DNA of 64,000 nucleotides from Azospirillum canadense (GCF_025961225.1 NZ_JAOQNG010000007.1:570501-634500); one strand, 5' to 3'. Counted from the stretch's first letter, positions 8,553-17,505 are shown. Made by a program: numbers and translations. The notes: a model not told the origin generated them from the letters alone.

Positions 8553-8957
8553 ATGCAGATGGGTCGTGCAACGGAAGGGCAGTCTTGGACGCGGCGGTCG
8601 TTGCCGCTGCTGGCCCTTCTCGTTCTGGCCTTCCGCAGTCTGCTGCCAATGGCCGTCGCGCCACAGGCGGTCTGGACCTCCACCCACATCGGGCATGCGC
8701 ATCATGCGCATCACACCCAGATGCCCAGCGCGGACGAGAGCCAGCCCAACGGCGGCGACAATTCCGGTCTACACCACCAAACCTGTCATTTCTGCCGGTT
8801 CCAGGACGCCGCGCTGCTGCCGCCGTCTCAGCAGCCGGCGGCCCGGACGTCATTGCCAATCCTGGAGCCATGGCAGGCGGCAAGGCCACACCTGTCCGGT
8901 CCCAGCGACGTCTTCACCAGCGCCTGGGTTCGCGCTCCTCCCGTGCATCCCGTGTGA
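8553..8957 (+). CDS. Second His-rich DUF2946-like protein
   Basis: The 134-residue protein has an N-terminal membrane or signal segment (SLPLLALLVLAFRSLLPMA). A His cluster follows (HIGHAHHAHHTQM), then HHQTCHFCRFQ with a CxxC pair and the C-terminal RAPPV signature. The same three elements occur in the protein at 6943-7404, so the two are distant paralogues flanking one promoter region. It precedes the metal-type ABC importer by about 180 bases, which suggests a role in metal acquisition. This is inference. Confidence 0.72.
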   Translation: MQMGRATEGQSWTRRSLPLLALLVLAFRSLLPMAVAPQAVWTSTHIGHAHHAHHTQMPSADESQPNGGDNSGLHHQTCHFCRFQDAALLPPSQQPAARTSLPILEPWQAARPHLSGPSDVFTSAWVRAPPVHPV

Positions 8958-9139
8958 CGGCCCTATGCCGTAGGGCGCTGCGCGCCAAGCGGCGACGGGT
9001 CACCCCAGCCGACACATCCCACGAAACGCCGGCACACGCGACGCTGTGACGATCGCGGACGCCGTGCATGCACACGGGTTTGCCCATGATCGACTCTGCC
9101 AACGAGCGGCCGGAGAGCGCACGCACGCACTCCGCGCGG

Positions 9140-10270
9140 ATGAACGCGCCATCACGCCGCGGTTTCCTCGCCTCCCTCATCGCTCTGGTAACCCTCACTG
9201 TGTTGGGGACCTCTGCCCCGGCCCGCGCCGAGATCCGTGTCACCGATGTCCTTGGACGCGCGGTGACGCTGAGCAAGCCGGCCGAGCGCGTCCTGCTCGG
9301 CTTCTACTTCGAGGATTACATCGCGATTGTCGGCCCGACCGCCATCGATCGTCTGACCGCGGTTTCGCTGCATTACTGGAAGGGCTACCGGCCCCGGCAG
9401 TATGAGGCGTACCTCGCGGCCTTTCCGAAGATCGCCTCGCTCGTCGATGTCGGCGACGTCGATAACGGAACGATGTCGGTGGAGAAGATCGTCGCCGCCC
9501 GTCCGGACGTCGCCATCCTGTCGGTGGGCCAGTACCAATACCTCGGAGCGGCCGCCGCCCAGATCGAGGCCGCTGGCATTCCGATCGTCACCGTCGATTA
9601 CAACGCCCAGACCGTCGAAAAGCACGTCGCCAGCACACGCGTGATTGGCAAGGTCATGGGCACCGAGGAGCAGGCCGAACGGCTGGCGCGCGCCTACCAG
9701 GCGGCGGTCAACGATACGCAGGACCGCATCCAATCCGCCCAGGCGAGTGCCAAGCCAAAGGTCTACGTCGAGCTTGGGCAGAAGGGGCCGCACGAGTACG
9801 GCAACAGCTACGGCAAGGGCATGTGGGCCGGCGTCATCGACCAGGTCGGCGGCGCCAACATCGCGGACGGGCAGATCGCCAACTGGGGGCCGCTCAACCC
9901 CGAATACGTCGTCGCCGCGCAGCCCGACGTGATCTTCATCACCGCGTCGGAATGGATGAGCATCCCCGACGCCGTGGTCATGGGCTTCGGCGTTGATCCT
10001 GCCCTGACGCGCGAGCGCCTGCGCCCCTATCTGACCCGGGCAGGCTGGGCCAATCTGCCGGCGGTGCGCAACGGTGAGGTCTACGCGATCTACCACGGCG
10101 GAACGCGCACGCTCTACGACTACGTCTACGCGCGCTTCATGGCCAAGGCCCTGTACCCCATAGCCTTCGCGGACGTCGATCCGCGCGCCGAACTGGCCGG
10201 CTACTACAAGGAGAACCTGCCCATCCGCCCGGACGGCGACTTCATGCTCCGCCTGGAGCCGCGGTCATGA
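9140..10270 (+). CDS. ABC importer substrate-binding protein (FepB/BtuF type)
   Basis: From the ATG at 9140 the product is 376 residues and starts MNAPSRRGFLASL, a Tat-like signal followed by a hydrophobic core and an APARA cleavage site. In-frame ATGs at 9068 and 9086 would only lengthen the n-region. The mature part is a periplasmic binding protein of the siderophore/cobalamin class: RVTDVLGRAVTL at the start, then RPDVAILSVGQYQYLG and DQVGGANIAD. It would capture an iron chelate, heme or B12-like ligand for the permease and ATPase that follow. The permease start overlaps its stop (ATGA at 10267-10270). No TonB-dependent receptor is in view. Confidence 0.9.
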   Translation: MNAPSRRGFLASLIALVTLTVLGTSAPARAEIRVTDVLGRAVTLSKPAERVLLGFYFEDYIAIVGPTAIDRLTAVSLHYWKGYRPRQYEAYLAAFPKIASLVDVGDVDNGTMSVEKIVAARPDVAILSVGQYQYLGAAAAQIEAAGIPIVTVDYNAQTVEKHVASTRVIGKVMGTEEQAERLARAYQAAVNDTQDRIQSAQASAKPKVYVELGQKGPHEYGNSYGKGMWAGVIDQVGGANIADGQIANWGPLNPEYVVAAQPDVIFITASEWMSIPDAVVMGFGVDPALTRERLRPYLTRAGWANLPAVRNGEVYAIYHGGTRTLYDYVYARFMAKALYPIAFADVDPRAELAGYYKENLPIRPDGDFMLRLEPRS

Positions 10271-11334
10271 CGGCCGTGGACATCCGGACCGGTCCGCTTC
10301 TGCGGTCCGGCTACCGGCAGGGCATGCGGCGGCGCGTCGCCGTGACCCTGTGGATGAGTGTCTTGCTCGCCGGACTCATCCTTCTCGACCTGGTGACGGG
10401 GCCGTCGCCGCTCAGCGTCGGCGACGCGCTGTTCGGGCTGCTCCGCGGACCGGCGAACCCCGACGGAATGACGGCGACGATCATCTGGTCGATCCGACTG
10501 CCGATCACGCTGATGGGGGTGCTGGTTGGCATCAGCCTCGGCATCGCCGGGCTCCAGATGCAGACCATCCTCGACAACCCGCTGGCCAGCCCCTTTACGC
10601 TGGGGTTTTCCGCAGCAGCCGGCTTCGGCGCGGCGCTCGCGATTATGTTCGGGGCGGCGCTGCCCATCGCGGCGTGGCTGCTCACTCCATTGGCAGCCTT
10701 CGCGGCGACGCTCGTGTCCTGCGGCCTCATCTATGGAATGGCCCGGGCCCGCGGCGCCAACCCGGAAATTCTGACGCTCGGCGGGATCGCCGTGATGTTC
10801 CTATTCCAGGCGCTGCAGTCGCTGCTCCAGTTTCTGGCGTCGCCGGAGGTCCTCCAGCAGATCGTGTTCTGGCTCTTCGGCAGCCTCATGAAGGCGAACT
10901 GGACCAGCGTCATGGTCCTGGGAGGTGTGCTGCTCGTCACCGTGCCGTTGCTGGCCCGGGATGCCTGGCGGCTGACGTCGCTGCGTCTGGGCGACGCCCA
11001 CGCACGGAGTCTCGGCCTCGACGCCGACGCGCTGCGGCGTCGGACTTTCGGGTTCGTGGCCCTGCTCACCGCCGCCGCGGTCGCCTTCGTCGGCACGATC
11101 GGCTTCATCGGGCTGGTCGCGCCGCACGCCGCTCGCGCCCTGGTTGGCGAGGACCAGCGGGTCCTGATGCCGCTGACCGCGCTGATGGGGGCGGCCCTGC
11201 TGGTCGGGGCGTCGGTCGTGTCGAAGATCATCGCGCAAGGAGCGGTTATTCCGGTGGGCATCGTGACCGCCGTGGTTGGTGTGCCGGTGCTGTTCACGCT
11301 TGTTATGCGCCGTGGCGCGGGAGGCTGGGGATGA
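10267..11334 (+). CDS. FecCD-family ABC importer permease
   Basis: The 355-residue protein has about nine or ten hydrophobic spans. FecCD landmarks are RLPITLMGVLVGISLGIAG near the N-terminus, LDNPLASPFTLGFSAAAGFGA, and GFIGLVAPHAARALVG, the loop that contacts the ATPase. It overlaps the binding-protein stop by four bases and the ATPase start by four bases. It is the inner-membrane channel of an iron-chelate or cobalamin importer. A single permease gene implies a homodimer, as in BtuC. Confidence 0.93.
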   Translation: MTAVDIRTGPLLRSGYRQGMRRRVAVTLWMSVLLAGLILLDLVTGPSPLSVGDALFGLLRGPANPDGMTATIIWSIRLPITLMGVLVGISLGIAGLQMQTILDNPLASPFTLGFSAAAGFGAALAIMFGAALPIAAWLLTPLAAFAATLVSCGLIYGMARARGANPEILTLGGIAVMFLFQALQSLLQFLASPEVLQQIVFWLFGSLMKANWTSVMVLGGVLLVTVPLLARDAWRLTSLRLGDAHARSLGLDADALRRRTFGFVALLTAAAVAFVGTIGFIGLVAPHAARALVGEDQRVLMPLTALMGAALLVGASVVSKIIAQGAVIPVGIVTAVVGVPVLFTLVMRRGAGGWG

Positions 11335-12143
11335 CGGACGCGACACTGACCCTCCAGGACGTTTCGGTGGCGCGCGGCGGCAAACAGGTCGTCGATCGCG
11401 TCTGCGCGGCCCTTCCGGGCGGTGCCGTCACGGCCATCTGCGGGCCGAACGGGGCCGGCAAATCGACCCTCATCGGAGCGATTGCGGGTGTTGCTGTCCA
11501 CCACGGCGCGATCCGTTGGGATGGCCGAAACCTCGACCGGACCGACGTCGCCTTCATGCCGCAGTGTGTGGCGATCCGCTCGACGCTCACCGTGCTGGAA
11601 GTGGTTTTGCTCGGCCGGCTCGACCGGCTGGGCTGGACGCTGCGCGAGGCCGACTTGGCGGCAGCCGGCGACGCTCTGGCGGCTCTCGGTCTGACCCACC
11701 TCGCCGAACGGCGGATCAACACCCTGTCCGGTGGTCAGCAGCAGCTGGTCCTGTTGGCGCAGCGCCTCATGCGCAAGCCTCGCATTCTGCTGCTGGACGA
11801 GCCGACCAGCGCGCTGGATCTGAACCGTCAGCTGCTGGTCTTTGACATGCTCGCATCCTATGCGCGCGAGAACCAGGCCCTCGTCCTCGTCGCGCTCCAT
11901 GACCTGTCGCTCGCTGCGCGCTACGCCTCGATGCTCCTGCTGCTCAGGCAGGGGACCTTGATGGGATCGGGACATCCCGCCGAGGTGCTGCGCGCCGAGA
12001 CAATCCGCGCGGTCTACGATGTGGAGGCGGAGGTGCTGCACTCATCCGGCGGCCATCCGGTCATCGCGCCACTGCATGCCAGCACGGAATGCCCGCTGCG
12101 CTTTGGGGGAGAACGACCGCCGGTGTATCATGCCGAGATGTGA
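11331..12143 (+). CDS. ABC importer ATPase (FecE/BtuD type)
   Basis: The product is 270 residues from the ATG that overlaps the permease stop. Walker A is GPNGAGKST, the Q-loop lies in AFMPQCVAI, the signature is LSGGQQQ, Walker B is ILLLDEPTSALD and the H-loop is ALHDLS. All nucleotide-binding elements are intact. It powers the importer encoded by the two genes before it. The last 14 bases overlap the EamA gene, so four to five genes may share one transcript. Confidence 0.93.
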   Translation: MTDATLTLQDVSVARGGKQVVDRVCAALPGGAVTAICGPNGAGKSTLIGAIAGVAVHHGAIRWDGRNLDRTDVAFMPQCVAIRSTLTVLEVVLLGRLDRLGWTLREADLAAAGDALAALGLTHLAERRINTLSGGQQQLVLLAQRLMRKPRILLLDEPTSALDLNRQLLVFDMLASYARENQALVLVALHDLSLAARYASMLLLLRQGTLMGSGHPAEVLRAETIRAVYDVEAEVLHSSGGHPVIAPLHASTECPLRFGGERPPVYHAEM

Positions 12144-13071
12144 GCCAAGCCTGCCGGTAAATAACCGACCCGCGCGGCCGTCCTCCGCCGGAAGCGGTGT
12201 CGCGCTCCGGCTCGCGGCCACGGGGCTGTTCGCGGTCATGTCGCTCCTCGTCCGGCTGGCGTCCGTCGAGGCGCCGGTCGGGCAGATCGTCTTCTACCGC
12301 AGTGCTTATGCTCTGCTCCCGATCATCGCGTACCTGATCTGGCATGGGCAGTTCCCCTCCGGCCTGAAGACGCGACGGCCGGGCGGGCACCTGAAGCGCA
12401 GCCTGTTCGGGTGCGCGGCGATGTTCTTCTCGTTCGTCTCGCTGGCCCACCTGCCGCTGGCCCTGGCGTCGGCCCTCGGGTTCCTCGCACCGTTGCTGGC
12501 TGTGCCGGCAGCGATGGTCTTCTTGCGGGAACGCCCGGGGGCCGCCGTCATTGGCGCCGCTTTCGCCGGCTTCTTCGGCGTCGTCCTGATGCTTGCCCCG
12601 GCGTTCGACGGACCATCGCTCGACCGGCACACCGTGATCGGCGTGGCCGCTGGTCTGGCCATGGCTGTTACCACCGCCGCAGCCAAGGTCGAGATCAAGG
12701 CGCTGACCGCGACGGAAGCGTCCGGGACCATCGCCTTCTACTTCGCCGTTGTCTGCGCTCTGGCCGGTCTGGCCACGTGGCCGTTGGGCTGGGCGTCACC
12801 CGTCGGGTCTTCACTCGGCTATCTCATCGGCGCCGGCTTCGCAGGAGGGTTCGCGCACATCGCCATGACCGAGGCCTTGGCGCGCGCACCGGCCTCGACG
12901 CTGGCACCGTTCGAATACACCACCATGCTCTGGGCACTTGCCTTCGATGCGCTGATCTTCGGCCTGCTTCCGAGCCCCATGAGCCTCGCCGGTGCCCTCG
13001 TGGTCGTCACGGCAGCGGCGGTCGTCGCCTTCGCCGACAAAATCGTGCTCCAGGTCCAGCGCATCGGGTGA
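12130..13071 (+). CDS. EamA/DMT-family transporter
   Basis: From the ATG at 12130 (MPRCEPSLPV) the protein is 313 residues with about ten hydrophobic segments in two homologous halves. Typical DMT features are LAATGLFAVMSLLVRLAS at the start, HLPLALASALGFLAPLLAV in the first half and GFAHIAMTEALARAPASTLA in the second. The family exports metabolites such as amino acids, S-adenosylmethionine or riboflavin, and the substrate cannot be predicted here. Its start overlaps the ABC ATPase gene by 14 bases, so it may be co-transcribed with the importer. Confidence 0.88.
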   Translation: MPRCEPSLPVNNRPARPSSAGSGVALRLAATGLFAVMSLLVRLASVEAPVGQIVFYRSAYALLPIIAYLIWHGQFPSGLKTRRPGGHLKRSLFGCAAMFFSFVSLAHLPLALASALGFLAPLLAVPAAMVFLRERPGAAVIGAAFAGFFGVVLMLAPAFDGPSLDRHTVIGVAAGLAMAVTTAAAKVEIKALTATEASGTIAFYFAVVCALAGLATWPLGWASPVGSSLGYLIGAGFAGGFAHIAMTEALARAPASTLAPFEYTTMLWALAFDALIFGLLPSPMSLAGALVVVTAAAVVAFADKIVLQVQRIG

Positions 13072-13147
13072 CGCTTGTGAGGCCCGCGTGCGGCCACCCC
13101 AACGGGACGTTCGAAGTTGCCCCAAGCAACAGCCCCGCACACAAAAA

Positions 13148-13176
13148 GGGCTGCGGGAAGGTCCTTCCCGCAGCCC
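13148..13176 (-). terminator. Intrinsic terminator for the YkvA-like gene
   Basis: GGGCTGCGGGAAGG and its exact complement are separated by one base. Read on the minus strand the stem is followed by CTTTTTGTG, a classical T run, about 105 bases after the minus-strand stop at 13283. It may also serve the convergent EamA gene. Confidence 0.85.
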
Positions 13177-13282
13177 ATTGGACAAGAACATTCATTGGGA
13201 AAACCCGACTGCATGCAGCGGTCCATTTTCATGAACAGGGCAGAGTGCAGAGGGTTGCGCGGCCCTGTGTGGGTCTCGGAGG

Positions 13283-13675
13283 CTATCGCAGCCAAGCCAC
13301 CAGATGCGGCTCCAGCCCCCAATACAGGCCGACGGCGGCGGCGATCCAGAGGCCGACCATGACGGCGGCCGCGGTGTAGCTAACCGGTCGCGCCGCTTGT
13401 CTCGCGGTGGCGGTGGCCCGGTGTTCTTCCAGGACCTCGGCCGGGATCAGGCGGACGACGAGCAGGATACCCAGCGGCACGATCAGCAGGTCATCCAGGT
13501 AACCCAGAACCGGCACGAAGTCGGGGATCAGGTCGATGGGGCTCAGCGCGTAGGCGGCCACCATCAGCGCCGCCACGCGGGCGTACCAGGGGGTTCTCGG
13601 ATCGCGCGCGGCCAAGTAGATGGCGAGCACGTCGCGCTTCACCCCCCGAGCCCATGTCTTTGCCTTCGCCAGCAT
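13283..13675 (-). CDS. YkvA/DUF1232 small membrane protein
   Basis: I place the start at 13675 (MLAKAKTWARGVKRD), giving 130 residues. The DUF1232 core is clear: DPRTPWYARVAALMVAAYALSPIDLIPDFVPVLGYLDD, here cited as positions 24-61, followed by two hydrophobic spans. The SPIDLIPDF motif is diagnostic. The family is a widespread inner-membrane protein of unknown function. It is divergent from the PepSY gene, with 110 bases between starts. Confidence 0.88.
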   Translation of the reverse strand: MLAKAKTWARGVKRDVLAIYLAARDPRTPWYARVAALMVAAYALSPIDLIPDFVPVLGYLDDLLIVPLGILLVVRLIPAEVLEEHRATATARQAARPVSYTAAAVMVGLWIAAAVGLYWGLEPHLVAWLR

Positions 13676-13786
13676 CGCATCGCGCCCTTCCTTGCCGCAG
13701 GGAACCGCACGGCCCTGCCTGAGTTGCCTATGTCGAGGTCGGCAGCCATCCGGCTGTCGTTTCGCCACGGAGATCGGAGCACGAGC

Positions 13787-14305
13787 ATGAGGATGCAAGG
13801 ACCACTGGCCCTGTTAGCGGTGACAGGTGTGCTGTTGGGCGCCCCGGCGTTCGCGGCTAACAAGAAGGACGTCCAGGCGCTTAACCAAGCCAAGGTTTCC
13901 CTGACCCAGGCCATTGAGACGGCCACCAAGCAGGGCAACGGTAAGGCCATCGACGCCGAGTTCGAGGTCGAGGACGGCGGCGGCCAGTACGAGATCAAGG
14001 TCCTCGGGTCGGACAAGCTGATGAAATACAAGCTCGACGCCAACTCCGGGCAGGTTACGGAGGCCGAGGAGGCGCACTTCGAGAAGTTTTTCACCCGCTT
14101 GAAACCCGAAGACCTGCGCAATGCCCGCACATCGCTCGTCGAGGCCATCGGCATTGCTGAGCAACGGCTCGGCGGAAAGGCTATTGAAGCCGAGGCCGAA
14201 CGGGAGAGCGACCACATCCAGTACGAGGTGAAGGTCGTCAAGCCGGACGGCAGCACCGATGAGATCGAGATCAACGCCACCAATGGCCAAGTGGCGGAGC
14301 GATGA
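13787..14305 (+). CDS. Exported protein with two PepSY-like repeats
   Basis: The 172-residue precursor has a signal peptide (LALLAVTGVLLGAPAFA). Two copies of the same fold follow. The first covers residues about 25-90 with IETATKQGNGKAIDAEFEVE and a tail reading SGQVTEAEE. The second covers about 100-172 with IGIAEQRLGGKAIEAEAERE and ends NGQVAER. This is the PepSY pattern of periplasmic proteins thought to inhibit peptidases or bind small ligands. The two repeats are clear internal duplications. A GGAGATCGGAG tract lies upstream of the ATG. Confidence 0.85.
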   Translation: MRMQGPLALLAVTGVLLGAPAFAANKKDVQALNQAKVSLTQAIETATKQGNGKAIDAEFEVEDGGGQYEIKVLGSDKLMKYKLDANSGQVTEAEEAHFEKFFTRLKPEDLRNARTSLVEAIGIAEQRLGGKAIEAEAERESDHIQYEVKVVKPDGSTDEIEINATNGQVAER

Positions 14306-14341
14306 GAAACGGCATCTGACCCGAGGGGTGCCACCGTGCCG

Positions 14342-14389
14342 CCTGCCGGAGAGCCAGGGCCCCTGTTGAGGGGACCCTGGCTCGGCAGG
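14342..14389 (+). terminator. Long hairpin after the PepSY gene
   Basis: Nested inverted repeats CCTGCCG, GAGCCAGGG and CCCCT pair with AGGGG, CCCTGGCTC and CGGCAGG around a GTTG loop, about 37 bases after the stop. It lacks a T run, so it may be an RNA-stabilising or Rho-type end rather than a canonical terminator. Confidence 0.6.
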
Positions 14390-14548
14390 TTCACTGATTG
14401 TGTGACGGGCCTTCGGGTTTCCGTTCCACCTGCCCCCGGCGTTGCAGCCACAGGGCCACCACAGGTTACACGCTTGAAACCATTCTAAACTACGTCGCGG
14501 GGGCGGGCTGGCGTATACTTCGGCTAACCGAAACCCGCCGACGCAGCC

Positions 14549-14812
14549 ATGCCAAGAACCTTCGACGGTCAGATCCTGGAGGATGCCATTCACTGCATCC
14601 GCGTATCCGACGTTGTTTCGGACGAGGCGAAGGCTTGTCTGATCGGTGCCGTGCTGGCTCTGGGTCAGGCACATTGCAAGACCGTACCCTGCGGTGTGTG
14701 CAGCTCAGCCGAACGCTGCGAGGACCGCATTGGGTCGATCTTGAACGACGAGGTGGACGTGCCAGCGGGCCAATCTCCCAAGCTACGCGTGGTGCCGTTG
14801 GACGCGGCCTGA
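14549..14812 (+). CDS. Small Cys-containing hypothetical protein
   Basis: The 87-residue frame starts MPRTFDGQILEDAIHCIRV and is protein-like throughout. It carries a cysteine cluster CKTVPCGVCSSAERC that could bind a metal or form disulfides. It has no signal peptide. No family is recognised and there is no clear ribosome-binding site. Confidence 0.5.
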   Translation: MPRTFDGQILEDAIHCIRVSDVVSDEAKACLIGAVLALGQAHCKTVPCGVCSSAERCEDRIGSILNDEVDVPAGQSPKLRVVPLDAA

Positions 14813-15320
14813 CTCGTCCATACGCTTTGTACGGCAGAGCGGTCGCCGGTCTCTGGGAGGGGCGAGCTGTAGCCGCGTGATCCTATAAGTTGCTCCAGAG
14901 CTTACGATGCGCCGATTTGATTAAGCCAGTCCGGACCGTCGCACGCATTCCGGTCTGAGCCCGATGATTGCGCGTTCAATTCACCTGAGTCTGGCCTTGA
15001 TCTTGCGTAATTCGGGCTTTCGGGGACGATGTGCTCTCACCGGATGTGGGTCGGATTCGGCCGATGAAACTGGGTTTGACCATTGACGAGCACAATCCGC
15101 GATAGCTGTTGAATAGCGGATAAGGGCCGGTCAGTGAAATTGGCCAATATAGGACACCAGTGCGCCGCATGACAGCGCCGTTAGCTTATCGCCCCGTAAT
15201 ATTGCGTCGATGAGGAAATTGCGACTTGTATAAGGCGTACGACGGTATGTCGCCGTTAGCGATATTTTCACGAGATTTGTCGCAACCTGTTGCATCGTTG
15301 CGCGGGGCCAGGGGGAGCCA
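14813..15320. other. Interval before the HD-GYP gene, nothing recognised
   Basis: About 500 bases, locally less GC-rich than the surroundings, without a supported gene. It presumably holds the promoter of the HD-GYP gene. Confidence 0.45.
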
Positions 15321-15323
15321 GTG

Positions 15324-16556
15324 ATGGTGCGGGAAGCTGATGGTCTGCTGGCGGTGAATGACGGGGCCCGCAGAGCCACCCGCGATGACGATTGGCTGAC
15401 CCTCGGCGGCGGCCTGGACGCCAAGCTCGTCGCGCTTCATCAGGAGATTCTCGGGTGCTCCCCGCTGAGCGGCATCGACCGGATTTCCGTTGCCACCTAC
15501 GACGCGCGCACGGACTTGGTCCGCACTCTGGCGCAGAGCAATCGAGGCCCCGCTCCCTTCGAGCGCTACGCGGGCAAGCTGACCGAGTTCCCAGCCCTCC
15601 AGCACCTTGCTGCGACCGGCGAGCCCATCGTCTCGGGGCTGGCCGAAGATCCCATCGAATGGTGTCGCCTGCCGCTCCGTACCTTGGCCCAGGACGGCCA
15701 CCTATCACGCTACGTGGTCCGTCTGCAGCGGCAGGACACCCTATTCGGCTTTTTGTTCTTCAACTCCCGCCAGCCAGGCTTCTTCTCGGCCGACGTGCTG
15801 GAGGCACTGCGGCTGTACCGCCGGCTCATCGACGTTCTGGTGGTCAGCGAATTGACCAGCGTGCGGGCGATGCTGGGGGCTGTTCACACCGCGCGTGAGA
15901 TCGGCCGGCTCCGCGACGAGGAAACCGGCGCCCACCTCGATCGCATGGCGCATTACACGCACCTGATCGGGCAGCGGTTGGCGCCGGCCCTGGGCTTGTC
16001 CGACGAGTACGTTGAATATCTGTTTCGCTACGCGCCGCTGCACGACATCGGCAAAGTCGGAGTGCCCGACCACATTCTGCTCAAGCCGGGCAAGCTGACA
16101 CCGGACGAACTCGACATCATGAAGACGCACGTGCGCGAGGGCGTCAAGATCGTCGAAGCCATGATGCGCGACCATGATCTCGCAGGACTGCCGTACGCCT
16201 GCGTTCTGCGCAACATCGTCGGCTGTCACCATGAGTGGTGGGATGGCACGGGTTACCCGAACGGCTTGACAGGCGAGATTATTCCTTTGGAGGGACGCAT
16301 CGTCGCTGTCGCCGATGTCTTCGACGCGTTGACCTCCGAGCGGCCGTACAAGACGGCGTGGACCCTTGACGCGGCCATCGCGTTCCTGCGCGACCAGGCC
16401 GGGCGGCACTTTGACCCGGCCTGCGTGGAAGCGTTGCTTGCCGATCCGGCCGCGCTGTCGGCGATTCGGCAACAATTCCAGGACGAGTCGCCGCCCATCA
16501 CAGGCCGGGTGAGGGCAATGAAGGCGCTCGCCGAGCCCACCGGCGGCCAGGCCTGA
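15324..16556 (+). CDS. GAF/HD-GYP cyclic-di-GMP phosphodiesterase
   Basis: The 410-residue protein has a GAF-like sensor at about residues 30-165 and an HD-GYP domain at about 185-370. The catalytic HD is in PLHDIGKVGVPD (near residue 240). The second metal-binding stretch is CHHEWWDGTGYPNGL, which holds the GYP signature, and then IVAVADVFDALTSERPYK. All expected HD-GYP residues appear present, so hydrolysis of cyclic-di-GMP is likely. I prefer the ATG at 15324, behind GGGGGAG, to the GTG three bases earlier. It has no receiver domain, so input should come through the GAF-like part. Confidence 0.92.
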   Translation: MVREADGLLAVNDGARRATRDDDWLTLGGGLDAKLVALHQEILGCSPLSGIDRISVATYDARTDLVRTLAQSNRGPAPFERYAGKLTEFPALQHLAATGEPIVSGLAEDPIEWCRLPLRTLAQDGHLSRYVVRLQRQDTLFGFLFFNSRQPGFFSADVLEALRLYRRLIDVLVVSELTSVRAMLGAVHTAREIGRLRDEETGAHLDRMAHYTHLIGQRLAPALGLSDEYVEYLFRYAPLHDIGKVGVPDHILLKPGKLTPDELDIMKTHVREGVKIVEAMMRDHDLAGLPYACVLRNIVGCHHEWWDGTGYPNGLTGEIIPLEGRIVAVADVFDALTSERPYKTAWTLDAAIAFLRDQAGRHFDPACVEALLADPAALSAIRQQFQDESPPITGRVRAMKALAEPTGGQA

Positions 16557-16796
16557 TGCAGCATGATCGACACGCGCCCTGGCAACATGTTGAACACCGC
16601 GGCAGGGAAGCGGCTCCCAGGGGGCGGGGATTGCGGCACGCCGTTGCCCGGGAGTCCTATGAGCAATGGGCGGGGGTTTCGGCATTCGGTGTGCCGAGAG
16701 TGCCGTTGAACATCTGTCATTGCTTTCGTAGGAAGCACTCCGCAACAGGGCCAGCACAAGACTGGCCGGCATTGAAAGTTCTTGAGGAAAACGCCA

Positions 16797-16985
16797 ATGT
16801 TGACCGCTGATCGGTACATTGTGGAAGTGAACCAGGAAGCTACGGGCATTCTGGCGCGCAGTGATAAGGAGTTTCAGTTCTTCGTTTCGCAGCCGGCGGC
16901 TTTTGCGCTCAATCAGTGGATGTTCCCGTCGGCGCGGGATGCGATCGATGCCGTCGCACGCACCATCGCGGCCAGTTGCAGATAG
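16797..16985 (+). CDS. Small hypothetical protein
   Basis: A 62-residue frame starts MLTADRYIVEVNQEATG, with GAGG nine bases upstream of the ATG. It continues with FQFFVSQPAAFALNQWMFPSARDAIDAV. The composition is protein-like, with no signal or membrane segment. I believe similar short proteins occur in related genomes, but I know no function. Confidence 0.5.
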   Translation: MLTADRYIVEVNQEATGILARSDKEFQFFVSQPAAFALNQWMFPSARDAIDAVARTIAASCR

Positions 16986-17130
16986 CGCTCGGGCCGTTCG
17001 TATTTGGGGCGCTTGATCCCTATCGGGTTCCAGGAGGACGGACAAAGCCGCATCCCTTCTGGCGCGACATCATAACGGCGGCTCCGGCGGCAGCACATCT
17101 CCCACCGGCGGGGCCGCCGTTCACTTCCTT

Positions 17131-17481
17131 CTATGACATCGCATGCGCCCTGACACCCGGGTGGACGCGTTGCGTGTAGCCCTCCAACTCACGGCGGATG
17201 GCGTCAAACGCGTCGCGGATAGCGACCCTGGGGTTCTGGTGGGCTTGGTTCTCCGGCCCCTGGCGACTGCTCGCGAGTTGGGCCTGGGGAACGCTCAGGA
17301 CGATACGCACCGTATAGCGTTTGCCCTTGTGTTGATGGCGGTGCGGTACCTCGACGACCACGCGGCAGTTCATGATGTCCTGGCACAAGCGGTCGAGCTT
17401 GACCGCGTGCTCGCGGATGACGGTCTCCAGTGCCGGCGACGGGTCCATGTTGTGGAACAAGATCTGCAGTGGAAGACGCAT
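17131..17481 (-). CDS. Ribosome hibernation factor-like protein (HPF/YfiA family)
   Basis: The 116-residue protein has the S30AE fold pattern: LQILFHNMDPSPALETVIREHAVKLDRL at the start, then CRVVVEVPHRHQHKGKRYTVRIVLSVP and NPRVAIRDAFDAIRRELEGYTQ. The length corresponds to the short form without the dimerising C-terminal domain. Family members bind the 30S decoding region and silence ribosomes in stationary phase. The gene has an unusual duplicated ribosome-binding site, listed separately. Confidence 0.88.
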   Translation of the reverse strand: MRLPLQILFHNMDPSPALETVIREHAVKLDRLCQDIMNCRVVVEVPHRHQHKGKRYTVRIVLSVPQAQLASSRQGPENQAHQNPRVAIRDAFDAIRRELEGYTQRVHPGVRAHAMS

Positions 17482-17505
17482 ACGGACCTCCTATACGGAC
17501 CTCCT
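17481..17505 (-). promoter_or_regulatory. Duplicated ribosome-binding site ahead of the HPF-like gene
   Basis: On the minus strand AGGAGGTCCGTA occurs twice at a 13-base period immediately before the ATG. The second copy puts AGGAGG six bases from the start. The upstream copy provides a second Shine-Dalgarno at 19 bases. It is a recent tandem duplication and may alter translation efficiency. Confidence 0.7.

Noticed and set aside
7405..8714. Extending the cytochrome c frame upstream to 8714 as a 437-residue protein
   Set aside because: The upstream part has no protein-like pattern. The correct N-terminus with a membrane anchor and ribosome-binding site is in another frame from 8128.
9140..12143. 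Assigning the importer to one ligand such as B12 or a named siderophore
   Set aside because: The fold is shared by iron-chelate, heme and cobalamin importers, and no receptor or riboswitch is visible to decide.
14500..14549. A copy of the same element before the gene at 14549
   Set aside because: TACTTC is present near 14516 but the upstream box reads ACTACGTCGC, not GTTACCGTAKC.
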